Source: Streptantibioticus parmotrematis
Lineage (GTDB): Bacteria > Actinomycetota > Actinomycetes > Streptomycetales > Streptomycetaceae
DNA length: 64,000 nucleotides
Assembly (NCBI RefSeq): GCF_019890615.1
Contig: NZ_JAINVZ010000005.1
Coordinates: 124,001-188,000 of the forward strand
Reading direction: 5' to 3'
The position numbers and the translations under genes are program-made. This document shows, piece after piece, positions 53,433 through 61,316 of this stretch. The notes under the pieces are model-generated. The model was not told the DNA's origin and did not search any database. It worked only from the letters and a program-made list of their open reading frames with translations. Each line of letters opens with the position of its first letter. The stretch's first letter is position 1.

Positions 53433-54777
53433 CGAAGCACGCACGGCCGTCTCCCTCGGGGCGGCGGGCACGTCCCCGGCGGCCGGGGCGCGGGCCCGGC
53501 TGATCGACCACCTCTGCGAGGCCGCGGAACTCGAACACTCGCTGTGCCTCCAGTACCTGTACGCCGCGTTCTCCCTCAAGACCCGCGCCGACGAGGGCGG
53601 GGTCGACGAGGTGCAGGTCGAGCGCGTCCGCGAGTGGAAGGGCCAACTGCTGCTGCTGAGCCGCGAGGAGATGCTCCACCTCGGCCTGGTGCTCAACCTG
53701 CTCGCGGCGGTCGGCGGCGCCCCGTACCTGCAACGCCCCAGCTTCCCGCAGCCGGAGCGCTACTACCCCATCGGCGTCGTCTCCGCCCTGGAACCGTTCG
53801 GCGCGAAGGCGATCGAGCGCTTCCTGCGGTACGAGATGCCGACCGCGCTGCTCGGCGAGGTCACCCCCGGGCACGTGGGCGCCGACGGCGAACGCATGAC
53901 CGTCGGCATGCTCTACGAGCGCGTCCGCGAAGCCGTGACGACCATCGACGAGAAGGAGCTGTTCATCGGCTCCGAGTACCGCCAGATCGACACCGCCGCG
54001 GTGATCGACCCGGAGGGCGTCTTCGAGGACGCGGTCGCCACGGGGTACGGCGTCGAGCCGTTCCCGGTGACCGACCGGGCCTCCGCGCTGCGCGCCATCG
54101 ACCTGATCATCGAACAGGGCGAGGGGGCCGAGGCCGACTCGCCGCAGTCGCACTACGGGCGACTCCTGCGGGTGCGCGCCGAGTTCGAGGCGGAGAGGCG
54201 GGCCGCGGCGGACGCCGGCACCGTCTTCGAACCCGCCAGGCCCACCCTGTCCAACCCGGTGCTGCGCGGCCCCGTCGACGGGGACGGCGCCGTGGTCATC
54301 ACCGAGCCGCTGACCCGCGCCGTCGCCGAGGTCTTCAACGACGGCTACGCCCTGATGGTCTTGATGCTGCTGCGCTTCTACGGGCGCACGGACGACACAC
54401 CGGCGCAGATGCGCATGCTCCAGGAAGTCGTCTTCTTCCCGCTGATGACGATGTTCGTACGCCCGCTGGGCGAGGTGCTCACCGAACTGCCCGCGATCAG
54501 CGGCCAGGACGCGGCCACGGCGACCGCCGGTGCGCCCTTCGAGTTCAGCCGCGGCCTCCAGCTCATTCCCGAACGCGCCGTCGCCTACCAGGTGTTCGCC
54601 GAACGCCTCGCCGGCCTCGCGTCCGCCGCCGCCCGGCTCACCGGCCGCTGCGACCAGACGGACGCCGTCAGTCCCGCGCTGCGCAAGCGCGTCGCGTTCA
54701 TCGCGGAGAACGTCGGCCTGGTGGCACGGCGCTTCGCCGACCGACTCAACGAAGGAGCAGACCGTGCCGACGCGTGA
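53419..54777 (+). CDS. VioB-like ferritin-fold protein
   Basis: The protein has 452 residues. Residues about 25-250 match the ferritin-like domain of the VioB (iminophenylpyruvate dimer synthase) family: ELEHSLCLQYLYAAFSLK supplies E and H ligands, SREEMLHLGLVLNLLAAVGG supplies E-x2-H, and PYLQRPSFPQPERYYPIG is the family signature. A second helical half follows. Such proteins bind a metal centre and in violacein-type pathways catalyse oxidative coupling. It is not full VioB (about 1000 aa). It is coupled to the next gene by a 14-bp overlap. Confidence 0.85.
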   Translation: MSDTDEARTAVSLGAAGTSPAAGARARLIDHLCEAAELEHSLCLQYLYAAFSLKTRADEGGVDEVQVERVREWKGQLLLLSREEMLHLGLVLNLLAAVGGAPYLQRPSFPQPERYYPIGVVSALEPFGAKAIERFLRYEMPTALLGEVTPGHVGADGERMTVGMLYERVREAVTTIDEKELFIGSEYRQIDTAAVIDPEGVFEDAVATGYGVEPFPVTDRASALRAIDLIIEQGEGAEADSPQSHYGRLLRVRAEFEAERRAAADAGTVFEPARPTLSNPVLRGPVDGDGAVVITEPLTRAVAEVFNDGYALMVLMLLRFYGRTDDTPAQMRMLQEVVFFPLMTMFVRPLGEVLTELPAISGQDAATATAGAPFEFSRGLQLIPERAVAYQVFAERLAGLASAAARLTGRCDQTDAVSPALRKRVAFIAENVGLVARRFADRLNEGADRADA

Positions 54778-55633
54778 ACTGACGTGTGAGTTCGGGGGAT
54801 GGTTCATGTGCCGCCTGGCGACCGACCCCGACCCGACCGACGAACCGAGGGGGGTGAGCGGCTCCACCTTCGCACTCGCCGGTGAGCCCGACCTCGACCG
54901 GATCATCGTGCTGGGCGACCCCCGCCCCGAGGTGCGCCGCAGCCACATGCCGCCGGTGGGCGTCACCGTCACCCGGGCCGCCGTCGGCGCGGTGGACGTG
55001 CCGGAGCTGACCGGGGCACGCGTGGACCTGCTCGGCGACCCGGTGTTCGAGAACCGCAACACCGTGCTGACCTTCGCGGGCCGCGAGCCGATCGTCCCGT
55101 TCCACCTGCGCATCAGCGCCCCCGGCGCCCGGATCGAACGGCGCATGCTGATGTGGTCCGACGGCCCCGAGGACCCGCCGGTCCACCTCATCCCCCGCGC
55201 CCAGCTGGAGAAGTTCGGCGGCCGGGTCTTCCGCACCGACCCCGACCTGATCCGCTCCGCCACCGGCATCGCCGACCCCCTGCTCGACCGCGAGGAACGC
55301 CACCGCAGGCTCGTGGAGGACCTGGAGCGCGAGACCGACCCGGTGCGCCGCGCCGGAACCGAGAAGCGCGTGCGGGAGCTGGAGATCGGACTGGCCCAGC
55401 CGGCCGACGAGCGGGTGGTCAACATGACGGCCATCGAGGAGTTCCGCTTCCCGCTGACCGGCGAAGCCGATGTCGAGGGCGAGGCGCTCACGGACCTCGC
55501 GCCGGACACCCGGGCGCCGTGGACCGTGGACTTCTGGATGGGCGGCTGGGACCCCGACGTGATGTGCGGATACTTCAAGGGCAGCCTGACCGTGCCGCTG
55601 CGCGAGGACGCCGACGGGCGGGAGGAACGGTGA
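54764..55633 (+). CDS. Conserved hypothetical protein, partner of the ferritin-fold gene
   Basis: The protein has 289 residues. GTG 54764 follows GAAGGAG, overlapping the previous gene by 14 bp. It is soluble and beta-rich in the N-terminal two thirds (TFALAGEPDLDRIIVLGDPRPEVRRSHMPPVGVTV ... VPFHLRISAPGARIERRMLMWSDG), with a charged helical insert and a C-terminus FRFPLTGEADVEGEAL ... DFWMGGWDPDVMCGYFKGSLTVPL. No known domain is recognised. The tight coupling suggests a complex or shared reaction with the VioB-like protein. VioB itself has extra domains that might be supplied here in trans. Confidence 0.7.
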   Translation: MPTRELTCEFGGWFMCRLATDPDPTDEPRGVSGSTFALAGEPDLDRIIVLGDPRPEVRRSHMPPVGVTVTRAAVGAVDVPELTGARVDLLGDPVFENRNTVLTFAGREPIVPFHLRISAPGARIERRMLMWSDGPEDPPVHLIPRAQLEKFGGRVFRTDPDLIRSATGIADPLLDREERHRRLVEDLERETDPVRRAGTEKRVRELEIGLAQPADERVVNMTAIEEFRFPLTGEADVEGEALTDLAPDTRAPWTVDFWMGGWDPDVMCGYFKGSLTVPLREDADGREER

Positions 55634-56784
55634 GCGCCCCGACGCGCACCGGCGTGTGGCTGGTCGGGGCGTGCGGCTCCGTCGCCACGACGACCGTGGT
55701 GGGAGCCGCCGCGATCCGCGCCGGGCTGGCCGCGCCCACCGGATGCGTCAGCGAACTGCCCGCGTTCCGCACCGCCGGACTCCCGCCGCTGGAGGACCTG
55801 GTCCTCGGCGGCCACGACCTCACCGTCACCCCCCTCGCCAAGCGCGCCGAACTGCTCGCCCAGGCAGGGGTGTTGCCGGCCGCACTGCTGCCCGCGCTCG
55901 CCCCCGACCTCGCCGCCGCCGACGCGTGGACGCGCCCGGTCCCGCAAGGGATGAGCCAGCGGCGGCTGATCGAGGCGCTGGCGGACGACATCACCGCCTT
56001 CCGTACCGAGTGCGGACTCGACCGCGTGGTCGTGGTCAACGTCGCCACGACCGAGCCGCACACCCCACCGCACCCCGCCTGGGCGTCCGCCGAAGCGCTG
56101 CGGGACGCCCTCGCCGCAGACGAGGAACCGCTGCCCTACAGCTCGGTGCACGCCTGCGCAGCGCTGCGGGCCGGATGCGGATACGTCGACTTCACCCCGT
56201 CCACCGGCTGCCGCGTGCCCGCGCTGCACGAGCTCGCCACGGCCTCGGCACTGCCGTACGCGGGCAGCGACGGCAAGACCGGTGAGACGCTGGTGAAGTC
56301 CGTCCTGGCCCCGATGTTCGACCGGCGGGCGCTGCGGGTGCGCGCGTGGTCCGGCACCAACCTGCTGGGCGGGGGCGACGGCGCCGCGCTCGCCGAGCCC
56401 GAACGGGCGCGCAGCAAGACCGAGTCCAAGAGCCGGGTGCTGCGCGAGGGCCTCGGCTACGGCGTCGACGGCGACGTGCACATCCACCACGTGCCGGCCC
56501 TCGGCGACTGGAAGACCGCGTGGGACCACATCGCGTTCGACGGATTCCTGGGCGTGCGGATGTCCATGCAGTTCGTGTGGCAGGGCTGCGACTCGGCGCT
56601 GGCCGCCCCGCTCGTGCTCGACCTGGCCCGGTTCACCGCGCTCGCCCACCGCGCGGGGGTGGCGGGACCGGTCGCGGAACTGGGCTTCTTCTTCAAGGAC
56701 CCGGTCGGCAGCGACGTGCACGGCCTGGAGGAGCAGTTCGAGCGACTGCGGACCTGGGCGACGAGCGTGGGCGGTGCGGCATGA
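55630..56784 (+). CDS. Inositol-3-phosphate-synthase-like protein (possible EboD replacement)
   Basis: The protein has 384 residues. The N-terminal Rossmann loop is GVWLVGACGSVATTTVVGAA. Family elements follow: GYVDFTPSTGC, AGSDGKTGETLVKSVLAPMF, WSGTNLLGGGDGAAL, RSKTESKSRVL and a tetramer-interface segment DHIAFDGFLGVRMSMQFVW. Inositol-phosphate synthase cyclises glucose 6-phosphate through NAD-dependent aldol chemistry. The lysines in GKTGETLVKS and SKTESKS are candidate catalytic residues. It occupies the position where other ebo clusters carry the dehydroquinate-synthase-like EboD, another sugar-phosphate cyclase. GTGA overlap with the previous gene. Confidence 0.85.
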   Translation: MSAPTRTGVWLVGACGSVATTTVVGAAAIRAGLAAPTGCVSELPAFRTAGLPPLEDLVLGGHDLTVTPLAKRAELLAQAGVLPAALLPALAPDLAAADAWTRPVPQGMSQRRLIEALADDITAFRTECGLDRVVVVNVATTEPHTPPHPAWASAEALRDALAADEEPLPYSSVHACAALRAGCGYVDFTPSTGCRVPALHELATASALPYAGSDGKTGETLVKSVLAPMFDRRALRVRAWSGTNLLGGGDGAALAEPERARSKTESKSRVLREGLGYGVDGDVHIHHVPALGDWKTAWDHIAFDGFLGVRMSMQFVWQGCDSALAAPLVLDLARFTALAHRAGVAGPVAELGFFFKDPVGSDVHGLEEQFERLRTWATSVGGAA

Positions 56785-57653
56785 GGACGCGACGGGCCCG
56801 CGCCCTGGTACGGCTGGTCCGGGCCCCCGCCGCGCTGACCGTGCCCGGCGACGTGCTCACCGGCGCCGCCGCCTCCGGTGCCCCCCTGACCCCGCGCACC
56901 GCGGGGCTCGCCGGGGCGTCGGTGTGCCTGTACTGGGCGGGCATGGCACTCAACGACTACGCCGACCGCCACGTCGACGCGGTCGAACGACCGGAACGCC
57001 CCATCCCGTCCGGCCAGATCGCCCCCGCCACCGCGCTGGGCGTCGCCGCCGGACTGACCGGCCTCGGCCTCGGCCTGGCGGCGGTGGGCGGCGGCCGCGC
57101 CGGACTCGCGGTCGGCACGGCCCTGGCGAGCGACGTGTGGGCGTACGACCTGGGCCTGAAGCACACGGCGGCCGGACCGGCGGCCATGGCCGGGGCCCGC
57201 GCCCTCGACGTGCTGCTGGGCGCGTGCGCGGGCGGCCGCACCCGTGCCGCGCTGCCCGCCGCCGCGGCGGTGGCCGCGCACACCGCGGGCGTGACGGTGC
57301 TCAGCCGGGGCGAGGTCGACGGCACCGGCCGCGCCACCCCCGCCGCGACGCTCGCCGCGTCCTGCGCGGTCGCCACGGCCGCGGCGCTCCTCGCGGGACG
57401 GACACCGCGACGGCGTGCCCTCACCGGCGTACTGGCCGGCGCGTACCTCGCGGGGTGCGGCGCGGCCCAACTGGCGGCCGTGCGCACGCCGTCGGCGGGC
57501 CGGGTGCGCGGCGCGGTGACCGCGGGCATCAACGCCTTCCTGCCGTTGCAGGCCGCGTTGTGCGCGGGCGCGGGAGCGTCGGCCCCCGCGCTCCCACTCG
57601 CCCTCGGCTGGCCGCTGGCACGCGGGCTCTCCCGGAAGGTGTCGCCGACGTGA
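56781..57653 (+). CDS. eboC: UbiA-family prenyltransferase, EboC
   Basis: The protein has 290 residues and about eight membrane helices. The first aspartate motif is N58-D59 in ALNDYADRHVDAVERPERPIPSG. The second is the SDVWAYDLGLKHTAAGP region. UbiA enzymes transfer a prenyl group, or a polyol on a prenyl phosphate, at the membrane. In the ebo cluster EboC is one of the conserved members. ATGA overlap with the cyclase gene and GTGA overlap with the isomerase gene. Confidence 0.9.
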   Translation: MRTRRARALVRLVRAPAALTVPGDVLTGAAASGAPLTPRTAGLAGASVCLYWAGMALNDYADRHVDAVERPERPIPSGQIAPATALGVAAGLTGLGLGLAAVGGGRAGLAVGTALASDVWAYDLGLKHTAAGPAAMAGARALDVLLGACAGGRTRAALPAAAAVAAHTAGVTVLSRGEVDGTGRATPAATLAASCAVATAAALLAGRTPRRRALTGVLAGAYLAGCGAAQLAAVRTPSAGRVRGAVTAGINAFLPLQAALCAGAGASAPALPLALGWPLARGLSRKVSPT

Positions 57654-58585
57654 CCGGCCGCCACCGGTTCGGCTTCGGCACCAACGGCCTGCGCGACCAC
57701 CGGCTCCCCGACGCGCTGCGCCTGCTGGCCGACCTGGGATACGACGGTGTGGCCCTCACCCTGGACCACGGCCACCTCGACCCCTACGCGCCCGGCCTCG
57801 TCCAGGAGGTGGACCGCACGGCGTCGCTGCTGGCGGAACTGGGTCTGGCGGTGGTCGTGGAGACCGGAGCCCGCTATCTGCTCGACCCCGCGCGCAAGCA
57901 CCAGCCGACCCTGCTGAGCGACGAAGGCCGCGAGCGCCGGGTCGACCTGCTGACCCGGGCCGTGCGGATCGCCGCCGGGCTCGGTGCCGAGGCGCTGTCG
58001 TTCTGGAGCGGCACCGCCCCCTCCGGCGTGCCGGAAGCCGTCCTGTGGGACCGGCTGGCGCAAGGCTGTGACACCGTGACCCGGGAGGCGGACCGCCACG
58101 GTGTCCCGCTCGGGTTCGAACCGGAGCCGGGCATGTTCGTCGACACCCTCGACCGCTACGACGCGCTGCTGGGCCGCCTCGGCCGGCCCGACGCGCTCGG
58201 CCTCACGCTGGACATCGGCCACTGCCGCTGCCTGGAACCCCTGGACGTCCCCGCCTGCGTGGCGCGGGCGGCCGGACGGCTGGTCAACGTCCAGATCGAG
58301 GACATGGCGCGCGGACGGCACGAACACCTGGAGTTCGGCGACGGCGAGATCGACTTCCCGCCGGTCATGACGGCGCTGGCCGACAGCGGCTACACGGGCC
58401 TGGTCAGTGTGGAACTGCCCCGGCACAGCCACGACGGCCCGGGCGTCGCCGACCGCTCGCTGCGCTTCCTCGAATCCGCAGCGCACGCAGCACGCGCAGC
58501 ACGCGCCGGGCGGCAGGTAGCGCACGCTGCGCAGGCCGCCCGAGCACCGCGAACAGAGCCCGCCGCACGAGAGGGCACACCGTGA
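57650..58585 (+). CDS. Sugar phosphate isomerase/epimerase (AP_endonuc_2 barrel)
   Basis: The protein has 311 residues. The TIM barrel has metal ligands in GFEPEPGMF (E), LTLDIGHCRCLE (D, H), VQIEDMARGRHEHLEFGDGEIDF (D, H) and VSVELPRHSH (E). This fits xylose-isomerase-like epimerases or isomerases. The last 40 residues are an Ala/Arg/His low-complexity tail (AAHAARAARAGRQVAHAAQA), likely dispensable. It is embedded in the ebo operon between UbiA and EboA with 4-bp overlaps on both sides. Confidence 0.9.
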   Translation: MTGRHRFGFGTNGLRDHRLPDALRLLADLGYDGVALTLDHGHLDPYAPGLVQEVDRTASLLAELGLAVVVETGARYLLDPARKHQPTLLSDEGRERRVDLLTRAVRIAAGLGAEALSFWSGTAPSGVPEAVLWDRLAQGCDTVTREADRHGVPLGFEPEPGMFVDTLDRYDALLGRLGRPDALGLTLDIGHCRCLEPLDVPACVARAAGRLVNVQIEDMARGRHEHLEFGDGEIDFPPVMTALADSGYTGLVSVELPRHSHDGPGVADRSLRFLESAAHAARAARAGRQVAHAAQAARAPRTEPAAREGTP

Positions 58586-59232
58586 TCGACGCACTTCACG
58601 ACACCCTCGCCGCCCGCCTCCCCGCCCCGCAGTGGGAGCGGCTCGGCCAGTGGCGGCGCCGGGTCTCCGAAAGCCCGCACGACGTAAGGGAGTTCTTCCC
58701 CCGGGCCGGACGCGAGATCGGCCGCGGCGACCTCGTCGGCCCCGCCGAGACCGGCCATCCGTGCCGGGGCTGGCGGACGGACGACGCGGCACGCACCCTG
58801 CTGCTCGCCGCCCTGCCGCAGCGCGGCGACGACCTGGTGGCCGAGCTGCGGTGGCTGTACGAGACGGGGGACGCCGCCGAACGGCACGCCGTGCTGCGCT
58901 CGCTGGACCCGCTGGACCTGCGGGCGGACACGGACACGCTCGACGGCGCGCTGCCGCTGGTCCACGACGCCCTGCGCGCCAACGACCTGCGGATGGTGAC
59001 CGCCGCGGTCGGCGACTACACCGCCCGCCACCTGCCCGCCCCCGCGTGGCGGCACGCCGTGCTCAAGTGCGTCTTCACCGGCATCCCCCTGTCGGCCGTC
59101 AGCGGACTCGACGAGCGGGCCGACCCCGAACTGCTGCGCATGCTCAACGACTTCGCCGCCGAACGCACGGCCGCGGGCCGCGCCGTGCCACCGGACGTCG
59201 CCACGTTCCTGCGCGCGCACCCGGCCCCGTGA
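58582..59232 (+). CDS. eboA: EboA-family protein
   Basis: The protein has 216 residues, all-helical. The N-terminus LHDTLAARLPAPQWERLGQWRRRV and the middle WRTDDAARTLLLAALPQ ... ELRWLYETGDAAERHAVLRSLDPLDLR, then KCVFTGIPLSAVSGLDERADPELLRML, match the EboA domain that defines ebo clusters. Its biochemical function is unknown. In cyanobacteria the ebo cluster is needed to deliver a scytonemin precursor to the periplasm. GTGA overlap with the upstream gene. Confidence 0.88.
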   Translation: MIDALHDTLAARLPAPQWERLGQWRRRVSESPHDVREFFPRAGREIGRGDLVGPAETGHPCRGWRTDDAARTLLLAALPQRGDDLVAELRWLYETGDAAERHAVLRSLDPLDLRADTDTLDGALPLVHDALRANDLRMVTAAVGDYTARHLPAPAWRHAVLKCVFTGIPLSAVSGLDERADPELLRMLNDFAAERTAAGRAVPPDVATFLRAHPAP

Positions 59233-59255
59233 CCACCGACACCGAGGAGCACCCG

Positions 59256-60134
59256 ATGCGGCTTTTCGATCCGCACATCCACATGACATCGAGGACCACC
59301 GACGACTACGCGGCGATGCGCGCGGCAGGGGTGCGGGCGCTGGTCGAGCCGTCCTTCTGGCTCGGCCAGCCGAGGACGTCGGTCGGCAGCTTCGTCGACT
59401 ACTTCGACGCCCTGATCGGCTGGGAACCCTTCCGCGCGGCCCAGTTCGGCATCAGCCACCACTGCGCGGTCGCCCTCAACCCCAAGGAGGCCAACGACCC
59501 GCGCTGCCGTGAGGTGCTGGACCTGCTGCCCCGCTACCTCGTCAAGGACCGGGTGGTGGCGGTGGGCGAGATCGGCTACGACTCGATGACGCCCGAGGAG
59601 GACACCGCGTTCGCCGCGCAACTCGCCCTCGCCGTCCGCCACGACCTGCCCGTCCTCGTGCACACCCCGCACCGCGACAAGGCGTCCGGCACCCGGCGCA
59701 CCCTCGACGTGGTGCGCGAGTCGGGCATCGCCCCGGAACGGGTGGTCGTCGACCACCTCAACGAACTCACCGTCGCGGCGGTCCTGGACGCGGGCTGCTG
59801 GGCGGGGTTCTCCGTCTACCCGCAGACCAAGATGGACGAGCACCGCATGGTCACGCTGCTGCGCGAATACGGGCTGGAGCGGATACTCGTCAACTCCGCC
59901 GCGGACTGGGGCCGCAGCGATCCCCTCAAGACCCGCGCCACCGCGGACACCATGCTCGCCTCGGGCTTCACCACGGCGGACGTCGAGCGGGTGATGTGGC
60001 ACAACCCGGTCGCGTTCTACGGGCAGAGCGGCCGGCTCGACCTGACCGGACCCGCCCCGGACATCGGCGAGTCGCACGAGGGCAACTCCATCGAGCGCGG
60101 GCCCCGGCCGGCCGCGCGGACGGCGGCGGGCTGA
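59256..60134 (+). CDS. eboB: TatD-like metal-dependent hydrolase, EboB
   Basis: About 292 residues. ATG 59256 is preferred because GAGGAG stands 7 bp upstream, and an in-frame GTG at 59229 overlapping the EboA stop is possible. The amidohydrolase-fold metal ligands are H7 and H9 (FDPHIHMTS), E in VAVGEIGYD, H in VLVHTPHRD, H in VVVDHLNE and D in VNSAADWGRSD. This EboB branch of the TatD family lacks DNase context. The substrate is unknown. Confidence 0.88.
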   Translation: MRLFDPHIHMTSRTTDDYAAMRAAGVRALVEPSFWLGQPRTSVGSFVDYFDALIGWEPFRAAQFGISHHCAVALNPKEANDPRCREVLDLLPRYLVKDRVVAVGEIGYDSMTPEEDTAFAAQLALAVRHDLPVLVHTPHRDKASGTRRTLDVVRESGIAPERVVVDHLNELTVAAVLDAGCWAGFSVYPQTKMDEHRMVTLLREYGLERILVNSAADWGRSDPLKTRATADTMLASGFTTADVERVMWHNPVAFYGQSGRLDLTGPAPDIGESHEGNSIERGPRPAARTAAG

Positions 60135-60137
60135 CCG

Positions 60138-61316
60138 ATGCGTTTCCTGCACCCCGACGGCACCACCGTCCACCTCGCGTACTGCGCCAACGTGCACCCC
60201 GCGCCCGACCTGCGCGCGGTCCTCGCCCAACTCGCCACCCACGCCGAGCCGGTGCGCGAGCGGCTGGGCACCGACCGGCTCGGCGTCGGCCTCTGGCTGG
60301 CCCGCGAGGTGGCCGCCGAACTGGTCGCCGAGCCCGCGTCGGTGCGTGCCCTGCGGGCCGAACTCGACCGCAGGGGACTGGAAGTGGTGACCCTCAACGG
60401 GTTCCCCTATCGCGGGTTCGGTGACGCGGTGGTCAAGCACCGGGTCTACACACCCGACTGGTCCGACCCGGCGCGGCTGCGCCACACCCTCGATCTGGCC
60501 CGGCTGCTGGCCGAGTTGATGCCCGACGACGCCGACCACGCGAGCGTCTCGACCCTGCCGCTCGGCTGGGCCGGCTCGTGGCCCGCGGAACGGGCCGCAC
60601 TCGCCCGCCGCCACCTCGACACGCTCAGCGCCGAACTGGCGGACCTGGCCGAACGCACCGGACGCGACGTGCGGATCGCCTTCGAGCCCGAACCGGGCTG
60701 CGTGCTGGAGACCACGGGTGATGCCGTGCACCACCTGGCCCCGGCGGCCGGGCCCCGCCTCGGCGTCTGCCTGGACACCTGCCACCTCGCCGTCGCCCAC
60801 GAACAGCCCGCCGACGCGCTGGCCGCGCTGGCGGACGCGGGCCTGGAGGTGGTGAAGCTCCAGGCGTCGGCCGCGCTGGTCGCCCCGCGGCCGCACACGT
60901 CCGGCGTACGCGAGGCACTGTCCCCGTACGCGGAACCACGCTTCCTGCACCAGACCCGCGAGCCCTCGCCGGACGGCCTGCTGGGCGTCGACGACCTCGG
61001 TACGGCGCTGGCGTGCGGACCCGGTGGGGCCGGTGGCCTGCCCGGCCGGGAACCGTGGCGCATCCACTTCCACATGCCCCTCAGCGCCGCACCCCCGCCA
61101 CCGCTCACCACCACCCGGCCGGTGCTGGAGGAGACCGTCGCCCTGCTGCTGGGCGGGCCGGTGGCCAGGACCGCGCACGTCGAGGTGGAGACCTACACCT
61201 GGCCCGTGCTCCCGGACGCCCCGGGACGCGACGCCCTCGTCGACGGCATCGCTGCCGAGCTCGCCTGGGCCCGCGAACTGCTGCTCCACAACGGCCTGAA
61301 GGAGCTGAACCGGTGA
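60138..61316 (+). CDS. eboE: EboE, xylose-isomerase-like TIM-barrel protein
   Basis: The protein has 392 residues. It starts with the EboE hallmark LAYCANVHP, continues LGVGLWLAREVAAEL and VTLNGFPYRGFG, and then shows metal-binding elements IAFEPEPGC, LGVCLDTCHLAVAHE and WRIHFHMPL. These are TIM-barrel isomerase-like sites, but the substrate of EboE is unknown. It starts 3 bp after eboB and overlaps eboF by 4 bp. Confidence 0.9.
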   Translation: MRFLHPDGTTVHLAYCANVHPAPDLRAVLAQLATHAEPVRERLGTDRLGVGLWLAREVAAELVAEPASVRALRAELDRRGLEVVTLNGFPYRGFGDAVVKHRVYTPDWSDPARLRHTLDLARLLAELMPDDADHASVSTLPLGWAGSWPAERAALARRHLDTLSAELADLAERTGRDVRIAFEPEPGCVLETTGDAVHHLAPAAGPRLGVCLDTCHLAVAHEQPADALAALADAGLEVVKLQASAALVAPRPHTSGVREALSPYAEPRFLHQTREPSPDGLLGVDDLGTALACGPGGAGGLPGREPWRIHFHMPLSAAPPPPLTTTRPVLEETVALLLGGPVARTAHVEVETYTWPVLPDAPGRDALVDGIAAELAWARELLLHNGLKELNR

